Shown here: in pieces, positions 22,743 through 33,794 of the stretch | Numbering within the stretch: position 1 is the first letter of the stretch | Layout: each line of letters begins with the position of its first letter | NCBI RefSeq assembly: GCF_963576675.1 | Contig: NC_088915.1 | Coordinates: 35,679,501-35,743,500, forward strand | DNA length: 64,000 nucleotides | Direction of reading: 5' to 3' | DNA from: Euphorbia lathyris | Taxonomy: Eukaryota > Streptophyta > Magnoliopsida > Malpighiales > Euphorbiaceae | Notes under the pieces: generated by a model | Database searches by the model: none | Told to the model about the DNA's origin: nothing | Seen by the model: only the letters and a program-made list of their open reading frames with translations | Made by a program: the position numbers and the translations under genes

Positions 22743-24572
22743 TGTTGGGGTTTAGTGTCCTATAGACAATTGTTCTAGGATATAAACTAAATATGAATGA
22801 AGTGTTCTTTATATCATTTGTTTTAATAAGATATGGTTTCATAACTATATAAAGGCAACCCCTTTTAAAGAACTAAATAAGTCTAATAAAAGGAAATCCC
22901 TAAGTTTGTTTAAAGTGATTATAAAGTGTTCATACAAGCATGAAGTGAGACGAAACTTTATAATAAACTAATAAACTTAAAACCATCCCAAGTCAAGTAA
23001 TATGTTTAGGATTGACATATCACTATTGAGACTTGCATGTAACAATGTCTTCTGTCAAGACAGAGAGCTAATCTCACAAGCTTCAGATATACAGATAATC
23101 TGGACAGTTGCATGGATCCAATGAAAAGGAGTTCATTAGGATTGGGGACCCGACTTGAGATAACAGGATGGGTAGATTCATCCTTGTCACCTGTTCATCT
23201 CATTGGTATTAATAGGTATAAGTAATCCTCAGACTCAAAGGAATGTTAATTGGTGATTCTGGATTATGGAATGTGATGCTTTGATCCTATTGTAACACGA
23301 TCCATAACAGAGATGACTCTGGGGTGTGAACAGCAGACGTTGGGTATCACAGGAAGTAATTGCAGGATAATTATATATTGGATTGAGCATTTGTCACTCC
23401 CGATAAATGGGAGATACGTCCAAGGATCGCTTGTGGAAGACTTGACTCTAAATCCTTGCAAGGTGATAGCCTAAGACTTGAAATACAGATGTCACTTAAC
23501 CTATCTAATTGGAGTTGACTCGGCCTGTACAAGTAAAACGAACGTCTCGCTATATGTGACTTGACATTATCCATAGTCATAAGATTCAGTTCAAGGATGT
23601 AGTTGATAAAGGATCGAATTATACTGTAACTAATACGGAAAGGTCAACGACAGAATCAACCTGTCTTCTTATAGCTTTAGGGGAATGTTTTGGATTTGCT
23701 AATCACATTTCGCGTACTTATTCCGTTATGCAAAGATTAAATATAATTCTGTGAAAATATATTTAATAGTTGCATACGGCTAGAAGCAATAAGAACCTAA
23801 TGGGCCACACATAAGACTTAGAGCCCAAAAGAGAAACACATGTTAATTAATTGATGGAAGCCCAACTGAGTCCACTAAGGCCCAGTAGATAGGGGTGGGG
23901 CGATTTTTATGTATGATAAATACATAAATATTTAATTTGATTTTAACAATTCTAATTAGATTATAATTGTGAATTAAATTAATTAAAGGATAAATAAGTT
24001 AGGAGTTTTAATGAGATTAAATTGCTCCTATTATTATCCTATAAGGTTATTATTATTATCTTTATATTTAAGATATAATTGTAAATAATAAATAAGAATT
24101 ATATTCCGAATTAAATTCTTATTCAGTAACCTAATTCTATCTAACTAGGGTTTAGATACAAGAAAATATAAATACCCCCCTATATGTGATTTTCGAAACA
24201 CACATACTCAACCCGGGAGAGAGAATTTCGACCCACACTAGAGGACGAGATTATCCACCGCTTCCTTCCGTTCAATTGATTTTCATCTCTTTCTCTTATT
24301 CCTTGATCTTGTGTTGATTTATTAGAGAGAATCTATTCTTGATTGTTTTATACGGTTGATATCTAACTTGATTTTGGATTGTGTTTTTGTCTTGTGCTTG
24401 GGAACTCGAAGTAAGAGTTGTGGGCACTTCGATTGCAACAGTAGATAGAACATCGAAAGGTATTTCCTTCTATCCCTCTTTATATGAAATAACGATTAAC
24501 GGATCTTGGGTTAATGGAAAAAGGTTAAAATTTTTATATTTCCGCTGCCAAACGTTTGCTTATTTTCCTTCA
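22743..24572 (+). mobile_element. Solo LTR C (1.83 kb, copia-like)
   Basis: It begins TGTTGGGGTTTAGTG and ends TTCCTTCA, with a perfect 5-bp target duplication ATAAC at 22738-22742 and 24573-24577. No primer site, polypurine tract or coding sequence accompanies it, so it is a solo LTR left by LTR-LTR recombination. A TATA box (TATAAATA) lies at 24167-24174. It interrupts the accessory ORF of A. The lineage is not certain; the end sequence resembles copia LTRs. Confidence 0.88.
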
Positions 24573-24577
24573 ATAAC

Positions 24578-25537
24578 ACCCTTTCCTTTCTTGGGCTTGA
24601 TAGGCTGACTGTGGGCAAAGCCAAACAATACTGCAGAAGTGATCTAAGTGCCCTCGATCTCAATCTCTTCTACCAGACTGACCTGGTGATCCTGAAGTAT
24701 TCTGGTGATGAGAGAGCCCATCCTAAGGATCCCGGTGCTGCGTGGAAAAGCTCCGATGAGAAATACGAGCATGTTGAGCGGCTTGTAGTTCAGCATGTTC
24801 CAAATGAAGCACTGCTCAAAATTGGAAGCTAAGGAGGAGGAGTTGACCTTGGGGAACAGGAAGTTGGTCAGGATATAATGAGCTTGCTTTTGAGGCTGAC
24901 CCATGCTAGTACTGGCGATTTCTCCTTTGTGGTTCTTTGGTTTACAAAACTCAACAGGGTAATCAATGCGCATGTAGTCGTTCGTGCACCTGAGTTCAGA
25001 TCCTTTTTCCTTCAGCTTTAGTAGTTTAGCAAGATAAGACGGGGTAATGATGATATCCTTGTTCTCGACCTTGGTGATCATATAGTCATCATTATCATCG
25101 GCAACTCTTAGGTTATTGTAGAATTCCCTAACCAACTGCGGGTAAGTGGTTCCAGGGAGAGAGAAGAGCTCGGTCCAGCCATTCTTTGAAATCCACTCGC
25201 AAAAGGGTTTCTCAGCTTCGACGAAACCTTTGGAGAACCAACGGGAATGGAAAACCTTGAGGTTTTTGATGTTTTTGAATACTGGGAAGAAAGTCCATTC
25301 CTTAGGTTTCACGTTCTCCTTCTCCTTCTTCTTTTTCGATGGAGTTGCTTGGTCAGCTTGAGGGTTTTTATGAGGCATGCTGACCTTAGAAGCAGATTGG
25401 TCATGCTGACCATGGGTTTGTTCTTGAGACTCTTTGGAAGTCTCTTGATATTCCTGCTCAGCAGGAGATGGAGGGTTTATATCGGACTGATTGTCGTCGT
25501 ATTCTTGGCCGGAATTGTTCTGGGAATCGCTAGACAT
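24578..25537 (-). pseudogene. Element A accessory ORF, N-terminal piece
   Basis: The ORF opens at ATG 25535-25537 (MSSDSQNNSGQEYDDNQSD) with an acidic, Q/S-rich head of about 90 residues. A globular domain follows: FCEWISKNGWTELF, LVREFYNNLRVADDN, NFEQCFIWNMLNYKP, GSLITRILQDHQVSL. The same landmarks occur in order in B. A stop after EIEIEGT (24644) precedes about 20 further in-frame codons up to C. The domain resembles the plant retrotransposon accessory domain annotated as putative plant transposon protein; no enzymatic motif is visible. Confidence 0.8.
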
Positions 25538-25644
25538 GGTGTTCTTGAAAATTAGAGAAATGCAGAAGATTTGGGAATTTAGAGAGAGAGAAATCGAATG
25601 CCAAAGATTTCAAGTGTAAAGAGAAGTTAGTGGGAAATCATCCA

Positions 25645-25654
25645 CTATTTATAG
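25645..25654 (-). promoter_or_regulatory. Putative internal promoter of A accessory ORF
   Basis: The minus strand reads CTATAAATAG, then a leader with TTTCTCTCTCTCT, then ATG 25537, about 116 bp after the TATA start. The same layout stands before the accessory ORF of B. Confidence 0.5.
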
Positions 25655-26061
25655 TCGTTTTGAGTTGATCTGATAGGTCGGAATGGCGGTTTCTCCTCGA
25701 GTTGATCAATCGACAGTTATCTCTGGCATTAATGACACATTCGGCGCATGGTTTTCTAATTCTTACGGTTACGTCATCCTAGGTGGCTACTTGAATGCGC
25801 GTGCTAGCATTAATTGTGCAAGTGGCTTTACTCAGTATCTAGAATACTAAACGTTTGAAGTTCTGAGTGCTCAGTTTTGCGTAGAAGGGATTTTTAGCAT
25901 GCTTAGTAACTCAGCACATAATAATCACACAATATATATATGTCTACTCAACATAAGGTGATTTTATGTCATTCCTGTTAGCTCAGCATAAGATAGTTAC
26001 TTATTAAGCAATAATCACTCGGCATATTATAATCACTCAACATTCATTTAGCGCAGAAAAC
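25655..26061 (-). other. Element A spacer between pol and accessory ORF
   Basis: Noncoding DNA with scattered ACTCAG-type words; partner of the B spacer at 16092-16594. Nothing else recognised. Confidence 0.6.
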
Positions 26062-26201
26062 TTATTGAAGAGGATTAAACATACTGATAGCTTCCCTTAG
26101 TATGCAAAACTGCTCACGAGCCAAGGGCTTCGTGAAGATATCTGTAAGTTGTTCATCTGTTGGAACATAGGTCAGCTTGATCTCACCCTTGAGTACATGA
26201 T
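26062..26201 (-). pseudogene. pol: Element A pol, last codons (left of D)
   Basis: This minus-strand segment gives [21 protein letters not shown] and the terminal FNPLQ, with stop TAA at 26062-26064, matching the end of B pol. It ends at D's target site ATGAT (26197-26201). The same ~140 bp appear again right of D (35338-35480), so the end of pol was duplicated in tandem before D inserted. Confidence 0.85.
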
Positions 26202-27738
26202 TGTTAAGCCCAAAATATACCTAAAATATCATATATAAATACGTTAAATTTACATTGAAATCGTGCTAATTATATTCATTTGGAATACTTTTACGTCTTT
26301 ATTTACTTCTTTGATGCAAGGTACTTAATTATTTGGTTAAATCCAAATAGGAGCGAAAACGGAGCTAAAACGGAGCTAAAATGGAGGAAAACCCTAAAAA
26401 ACGTACCGAGAATGCATAACAGCCAGAAGAACGCTCAAGAAGGACGAAAAGCAGTCGAGAGACAGGGAAAATTCTCTCTGTCGCGACTGAGATTTTAAGA
26501 ATCTCAGTCGCGACATACGAAAGCCGAACTCCGAAAAAATGAAGTCTTCAACTCGCCCCTGCACCCCCTGTCGCGACTGAGATTTTCAGAATCTCATATG
26601 AGATTTTCAGAATCTCATATGAGACAGCGAAGAATTCTGCACAGTTTCACATGTTTAAATCCAAGAAACGCGTCTGTTCGTTTGGATAAAAGCGACCCTT
26701 CACCAGCGGACACGACCCTTCATTTACAACCCTTCAACAACTATAAATAAGTGATCCATTTCAGAAATCAAGGTTAGAAAAAGTTAGAGAAATTAGAGAA
26801 GAAAGTTATTATGTCGAGTTTCTGATTCAGAAAAGAATCAGAAAGTTAGATTTCATTTCTGTGTAAACAATCGTGATGTACAGGAATTGTTATTAGATTA
26901 GTTATAAAAATAGTATTAGTTTAGTTTTCATTCTGATAGTGGACGAGATCAGTCTCTATTCCGAAGATCCAGCGAGAAGAATTGACAGCTGAAGCGCATG
27001 AGGTTTGACGCACCTACGGAGTTTGAGAGAAAGATTGACAACCCGGATCTCAAAGTTTTCGTTGCAATGCTATCCAAGTTTCTACTTCTCTGTTAACTTG
27101 TGAAAATTCACATTTCATTAATGATATACTTATTTATTCAATATATTCTTATTGTTGATTATTTTGATATCGTTCTGACAAAATGATTTTCAAAATGATA
27201 AATTGGTGTTTTTATTAAAACGTTCTATTCCATCTTATTCATATAAGAACTTTGTTAAACACTTGACAGATTTAGTTTTTATGGATGACATGATTGGTGA
27301 TCGCGGCTTATCAGACATAAAATACTAGTTTGATTAAGGTAGGAATCACCTCAAGATCAGGGGGATTTCTACGGTTCAAAGCCATTTAATTGAATAAATC
27401 GCTATATTGTTACATGTCCATAATCTTACAAAGTTAAAGTTGCTTTCTTTGCTTTATGAAAATAAGTTTTATACCTTCTATTTATTCCAGTTACGGTAGT
27501 ATCTGTCTTGTAATCAAAAATCCCAAGACAGAACTGTTCTCTAAACTCGATATAATACTTCTATCTAATCCTAATTTACCAAAACCAATTCAATCAACTA
27601 AACGTATTTCTTTTATTAAACCTAAAGATGCGAATAAAATTGAATTAAATAAGTTTTTAGTTAAAAAGCGTTCCATGTGGGTTCGATATCTTTTATTACT
27701 ACAAGCGTATACCGTGCACTTGCGGAAATCGCTCAACA
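26202..27738 (+). repeat. Element D 5' LTR
   Basis: Starts TGTTAAGCCC, ends GCTCAACA. TATA box TATAAATA at 26742-26749. A 35-bp hairpin with perfect 15-bp arms (GTCGCGACTGAGATT) lies at 26480-26514, followed at 26569-26630 by a half copy and two AGATTTTCAGAATCT palindromes. The open frame crossing its right end (27456-27914) is LTR sequence, not a gene. Confidence 0.92.
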
Positions 27739-27744
27739 AGTTTT

Positions 27745-27762
27745 TGGCGCCGTTGTCGGGGA
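27745..27762 (+). promoter_or_regulatory. Element D primer binding site, tRNA-Asp type
   Basis: TGGCGCCGTTGTCGGGGA, six bases after the LTR, matches the 3' end of plant tRNA-Asp and is typical of Athila/Tat gypsy elements. Confidence 0.85.
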
Positions 27763-29432
27763 ACGCCAAATTTTTAACAAAAATTTATATTTTTCGTGTT
27801 TTATTCCGAACCTTGGTTTATAGTATATGTATTTATTTATTTTATAGTTTTTATTATTTATTGAGGATGGTCACTAGGACTAAATCCTCGTTGTTATTTA
27901 ACGTTTGCAATTAGATGTTTGCAGATAAAAAAATTCAAGTTTTTTCAAAGATAAACTGGCGATTTGATCATCAATATAAATTCAGAGAAGGAGTCTACAG
28001 AAAAGAAATTCAGTACATATACATCAGAAGGAAAAGAAAATTTTATGAAACAGGATGTGAGACGTGACAGATGATTCTTCCAGAAAATTTACCTCTTCCC
28101 AAACACATTTACCTCTTTTCTATACACTAACCCTTCACCAAAACATCATTTCGTTTGTACAAAAATTATTCAATTCCTACATTACACCCACATAATTTCT
28201 TCTTTTATCATATCATTTCCTTAAACACCTACATTTATCTCTCCAAGAAATAGCCGATCAACTTTTCTCAGACAGATATATTAGAAAGTAGGAATGGGGA
28301 ATACAGTCCTTGAAATTATCTTATCCCCCAGGAAGGAATTGTCAATTTTTACCATAGTTTTAACAGTTTCGGTTCATGTGTGTAGTTCCAGTTCGTGCAC
28401 AAAACTAGAAGTTCGGGCATTCAACTGCAATCAGTAGATCATTGAATTGAGAAAACGCTAAAAAAAAGAAGCGCTTAAAAAAAATAAAAAAATAAAAAGA
28501 AAAAAGAAAAAAAAGAGAAGGAAAAAAAAATAATAATTTCAAAGTTTGGGATACAGTTCTACTTTCTTTTATTCCTGTTTGAAATTATTCTCAGGTAAGT
28601 AAACATAACCATTATTTAGAACCGGTCTAGATAATTGACTCTGTCCATAATTTTGATTCTCCTTGAGAATTCTTAAGGATTATCTCATTTTTAGTTTTTA
28701 ATATTTCATATTCTAATTTTTACATTTTATTTTAGTTTAATTTTTATATTCATCTTTAGCTTAGCAATAATGATTAGATTAGAAATAAAAAAAAATTCAT
28801 TGAAAGATATTGAAAATATGCTATGTATTTTAAATATTTGTACTTAAGGAGGAAAATGTCTTTAGATTTAAAGAAATCTCAATTGAATTAAAATCACATG
28901 TAATTTAAGTTTCTGATTGTATAGAGATTTTTAAACAAATCTCTACAGTGATTTTTATTTGACGTTTTATAAATTTCTGAACTTACTGAGAATTTTTAAT
29001 TCTCAACTAAGATTTTACAATTCTCTATAGAACTAGGGAGGACCAATGCAAAGCATTCCTTGCCAATTGGCAAGACGTGTCGCGATCGATATTCCAATTT
29101 CTCGACCATGACACGCATAATTTTCAATAGGATATCTTTTGTTCTATGAAAATTAATTTATTTAGTTTTCATATTTTTTTAATTTTTAGTTTTTCTTATC
29201 TTTTGTTCATAGTTTTTATTTTTATTTCTTTTTAATTTTTTTTTAATTTTTAGGTTAATTTATTTTTATTTTCTGGTTTTTGTGTACAAATAAGTCTTGT
29301 AAAATAAAAATCAAATTTAGTCATGTTTTGAAAATTTTCATAAAGTGTTAAGTGTTTTTTAGAAAAATATATATCTCAAAATCTCAGTTGAGGTCTTTGA
29401 AAAATGTTCGAAAACACACTTCTGCTCATAGC
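27763..29432 (+). other. Element D leader, no gene
   Basis: A possible gag start vestige (ATG 27868, MVTRTKSSLLF) stops after 15 codons. The rest is AT-rich with a purine-rich run near 28450-28530. No gag, protease or polymerase motif is seen in any frame. Confidence 0.6.
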
Positions 29433-30247
29433 AAGCGTGTTGATATTTCTTCACGCTATGGAGCATGGTTTCCAATATACAATCATGATGAGGGGAAACG
29501 TTATTAATAGTTTATATATGCACAGTTTTGTGGAATGCTGTATATGAGTTCCTGAACGAAGAACTCGGGATAAGCGATGACATGAATCGCTATCTGACAA
29601 ACTTAGGATAGGCCAAGTTTGCATCAATGAAGTTTCCTATTATTGCAAACTGGGTATTAGAGTTTTTGTCTACTATTCGGTTCGTCAATAAGAGGCGTGT
29701 TCGTCTCAGTTTTCGTTGTGAGGGTAAGATATTCACTTTTGGATATCCTGAACTTCATAATTGGTTTGGTTTTCCGCCACGGGATACCACTCCGCATCAT
29801 CCTGGCAGATATATGACTTCTACAGATATATGGAGAATGTTGACAGGATTTTGGAGATTCAATCCACGTCTTGCCTACAACAAATTAATAAATTCTAACT
29901 CCATGCTGTTTTTGCATAAATTTCTCTGTCATAGTCTATTTGGTCGAGTCAGAAGCAGTGTCGTCCAGAATACTGATTTATATGTGCTAGGTGATATTTT
30001 CCAAAGTAACACAGTTAATTCCTCAAAGATTTTAATGGAGGGATTAGTTGCCGCTTCCCATTCGACGAATCGGACAATAGGGTTTGGGAATATTATATGT
30101 GGAATAATCCTAGGAACCAAAGGATCAGTTTCTATTCCTTGGACTAATAAAGAGACTTTTTCCATAATTGATTACGAGTTCTTGGAAAGTAAGGGAATCG
30201 TAAAACGAGTTTTTCGTGTCGATCCACAGTTTCTTTCTCTCACATAA
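29433..30247 (+). pseudogene. Element D accessory ORF copy 1 (Athila ORF1-like)
   Basis: The longest clean frame is 29627-30247. Homology to copy 2 extends upstream through TAG 29609-29611 (at the position of a tryptophan in LGWTRFASM of copy 2) to about 29433 (RYGAWFPIYNHDEG), across at least one frameshift. Landmarks shared with copy 2 are HNWFGFP, LHKFLCHSLFGRV, a dL-lDiF stretch and a GIILG glycine motif. The architecture resembles the Athila ORF1 family; role unknown. No catalytic or membrane motif is seen. It ends soon after SIPW, without the acidic tail of copy 2. Confidence 0.65.
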
Positions 30248-31041
30248 AGAGAAGTTTTTGTTCAAGAACAATTAGAAAGGGCCAGCATAAAACATACTCT
30301 AATTCATAGGGATACTGTTTAAATTTATAATGTTTGATTGTAATTCTGTACATATGTTTGATGTTCATGTATATAGATTTATTTCTGTTTTTGTGTACAT
30401 ATGTTTGATAAGTAATTAATAGATGATTATGATTAATAAAAGTGCATTAATTCCTTATCTTAATTTATTTTCTTTAAGGGACAACCTTTGGTTTTCCTTT
30501 AATTTAATGTTTCAGTTTTGTTTATCTCAGTTTCAGGAATTAAATTTTGCATTAATGTCACTTAATTACAAGAGGAATTGAATTAGTCATGTTCAAATTG
30601 TCAAAAATATCCAATTTTTACCCAGAAATTCCAGAATCTCAGTCGAGATTCTGAAATCTCAGTTGAGACAGCAAAGGAGCAACTTTCAGGAAAATTTCGC
30701 CCCCTTTGCAAGCTTGCTGTCGCGACTGAGATTTTGAAAATCTCAGTCGCGACTTGCGGCTGCTGTGACGGGATTTGGATGGTTTTTTGCATTTAATCCT
30801 ATTCCTACTCTAATTCACTACCTATTACTCTATCCTAATCAATACCTATTACTTACACCTATTTAAATCACATATTTTTACACCAATCAATCATATTTTC
30901 TCTTCCCAATACCAAATCACCTTCCCCATAAATCTTTACCCTATTCATCTTCTTCGTCCCTAAATCACCACCATTATCTTTTACTCTTCCTTTCATTCTT
31001 TCAAATTTCTTCATCTCTTTCACCAAATTTCACAAACAAAA
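30248..31041 (+). promoter_or_regulatory. Element D spacer with hairpins and putative promoter for copy 2
   Basis: A palindrome AGAATCTCAGTCGAGATTCT (30633-30652) is followed by a 35-bp hairpin at 30719-30753 with the same 15-bp arms as the LTR hairpin. About 250 bp of C/T-rich DNA follow (CCTTCCCC, CTCTTCC), ending CAAAAATG at the start of copy 2, much like a plant 5' leader. A TATA-like TATTTAAA lies near 30860. Promoter function is inferred. Confidence 0.45.
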
Positions 31042-32286
31042 ATGCCTAGACAAAAGACCGTTGCTAACAAAACCAAAGCCTCCGAGATCACTAGATTACA
31101 TGTTGAATATGGAGCACCGTTCGATATTGCGGCGGATGCCGAAGGACGAAAATTTCACCGTTTTTCTAATAGCCAAGTTGAGTTCGTCGACATGCCTTTC
31201 CTTGACACCGAAACGGTAAACATATTTTCTTTTACCGACCGTATTGATGAATATCTCTCCGTTCTTGGTTGGACAAGATTTGCTAGTATGCGTTTTCCTA
31301 GTCTTAAATCGCATATTATTGAGTTTTTGGTTACTCTCACATATGACAAGAAGAAAGGAGTTATCTCTTTTCGGAATGTTGGAGTTCGTTATGACGTTGG
31401 GTATGCGGCCATGAACCGATGATTTGGTTTTCCTACTCGGAATTTTTATTCCCATGCACACACAGTTTAGCAATCTTTAACCGGTTTAGATGTTTTTAAT
31501 CCAAATAATACATCTTGTAAGCTACTTAAGGATGATTGTATCTTTTTCTTTCACAAGTTTTTATCATTTTCCTTATTTGGTCGGGTTGAAAGTTCCAAAG
31601 TGCAAGTTCGTGATTTGTTTGTGTTGGATAGTATTTTTAAGGATTTGACCATTGATAGTATTGAGATGATATTTACTAATTTAGTTCGAGCTTCCAAGTC
31701 CCGCGATAAGCAAGTGCCTATGGGTAATTTAATTACCGGCATTGTTTTGGGTGCTCGGGGTGAATTAGCGGATTATCAAAATATGCCTCATGTTGGTTTA
31801 CCTTTCTTGGATCTCACGGCACTTCAAAGGGCCAATTTATTGAAGAAAATGGGACCCCCCGCCTTTATCTCTTATGCGGATCGCACAAGACGTGTTTTTG
31901 CTACCATGGGTAGTGAAGCCTCGGGTTCTCAAGGTTTAGGTGCCCAAGATGATGATGAGGACGATGAAGAGGAATTTGATGAAGAAGAGGAGGAGGAGGA
32001 GAATGTTGATGTTAATGCCACCGAGCAAGCAAATGTGGAACCGAATGAAGAAGAGCAAATTGGATGGCAACGTGTTTTGCAACAAATGAACAAGCATAAC
32101 CGTCACATGAATTTGCGGTTAGATGAAGTCGTTGCTACCAATACCGAAATGAGTTCGAGGATAACCACGGTGGATGCCAATATCACCACTTTGAGACGTG
32201 AGCACAAATCTACTCGTCGCCGGTTGCTATCTTTCTTCCGACGCCAAGGAGTTGAGACCACGCCTTCTCCACCGAGTTCACCTTGA
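31042..32286 (+). pseudogene. Element D accessory ORF copy 2 (Athila ORF1-like)
   Basis: Opens at ATG 31042 (MPRQKTVANKTKASEITRLH) in a good plant start context and runs in one frame to TGA 32284-32286, broken only by TGA 31420-31422 and TAG 31468-31470. Both stops fall where copy 1 has tryptophan (NWFGFP, DIWRMLTG). The globular part (residues ~15-290) has FHKFLSFSLFGRVESS and GNLITGIVLGARG. A highly acidic run (DDDEDDEEEFDEEEEEEE) and a helical region with MNLRLDEVVATNTEMSSRI follow, then a basic, Ser/Pro-rich end. This resembles Athila ORF1; function unknown. With two point reversions it would be a 414-residue protein. Confidence 0.75.
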
Positions 32287-33794
32287 TAGGTTTTATCCTT
32301 TCTATCTTTCACTCATTTTCGTTTTTATGTTTTGTTAAGTTTGGTACAATATTTCTATTTATGTTTGGTACAATTTTCTTTATTATTATGTTTGAATGTT
32401 TTCGTACCATCTTTTTAATTCCCATTCGTATGATTTAATTTCGTACTATTTTTCATGTTTTATCGCTTTTTGCACCAATGAGGACATGATCCAAATTAAG
32501 TGTGGGAGGAGATATTTCATATTCATTTTAATTTTAAGTACGAATGAATGCAACGAATGAGAATGAATGCTATTTATTTAAGTATAAATGCATATTGTTA
32601 TTCAATTTTAAGTAAAATATAATATGCAACATTTTGCCAAATCAATTGCAACATTTTTATAATAAGTGCAACACTTTTAAAAATAATGGCAATTTTTCAT
32701 AAACGTAAATTTTTTTGTTAACTATATTTTTCATATGTTTCAAACACTTTAACTTTCAAAATAATGTTAAGCATATTTTAAGATTATCATTATCGATAGA
32801 AATAATATTTCTATACGGGCTATATTTTTACAAATCTCCGATACGATTTTATCAAAAACGTCTCGAGTAAATGTATATAAGTAAAATTTCTTTAAATTCA
32901 AATCTCTATTTTATATCATGAATTCATTATAAATATAAATCTTATTTTCAATTTTCAATTAGGTTTATAGGCATAAATCAAACTAACAACTTTAGCTTTT
33001 TAGCTCGATATTATTTTTCGTCTTACATTAAAAACCAATTGAAGTTTTTTAGAAAACTTTAGCCATAATGCATGTTGAATTTCAAGTCAATATAGGATGA
33101 ATGTGCTATTTTTCTTTCCCAATTTTATTTTTTACGTGTTAATTAAATCAAGTAGTCGTATTCTTAACTTTTGGCCACGGTTGAGACCAACCTTATCACA
33201 ATCGAGGTATGAAAGGGAAGAACATTAAGTACCGTTTACTTTTGGCCACGATTGCGACCACCCTTATCACGGTCGAGGTATGAAAGGAACGACAGAAATT
33301 AAAGCAAAATTAAACGTGTTTAAAGTTTTAAGTAACGATTGCGTCCACCCATGGCATGGTCGGTACCTCTTAAACGAACACAAAAGCAAATTAATGCGTA
33401 TAAAGTTACGATCGAGACCACCCTTATCACGGGCGTGACTAAGCAAATATATCAAACCTAAGTCCTTAATAAATCTATATTTGTAGTAGTTTAGGTTTGG
33501 GAAAGGAAATTTTGTGCTTAGAAATGCCTTGAGACGAAAGATTCAAAAACATGCGTGCTTACACCGTCCCGAATACTTCAATATAAAAATTGAGATACAA
33601 GACGAATGATATATCTCTTTTATACTAGCTAGTTTGATACTTTGCGTATAAATTTACCATGAAAAGTTTATCTTTCGGTTTAACTAATTTAAAAAGGAAT
33701 ATATGGATATATGTTCTATTTATAAAGAGATTGATTAAAGAATAAATTCAGTGAAATTTTGCTCGGGACTAGCAAAAGCTTAAGTGTGGGAGTT
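32287..33794 (+). other. Element D 3' region with tandem motif and polypurine tract
   Basis: Noncoding. Four degenerate copies of a 40-45-bp motif (GGCCACGATTGCGACCACCC) stand at about 33172, 33243, 33332 and 33404. AAGTGTGGGAG occurs twice: near 32497 and at 33782-33792, the second being the polypurine tract directly before the 3' LTR. The first may be a relic of an older element end. Confidence 0.65.

Noticed and set aside
24381..24832. Two plus-strand frames around the end of solo LTR C
   Set aside because: They cross the LTR border or are antisense to the accessory ORF of A; no homology seen.
27456..27914. 152-codon open frame crossing the end of the D 5' LTR
   Set aside because: It is LTR plus primer-site sequence, its partner in the 3' LTR is open only to 35343, and no domain is visible.
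33170..33440. CRISPR-like array in D
   Set aside because: Copies are degenerate, spacing is uneven and the host is a plant; it is a retroelement tandem motif.
32497..33794. A second element boundary in D at the first AAGTGTGGGAG
   Set aside because: No LTR start or target duplication follows the first copy; only the second stands directly before the LTR.
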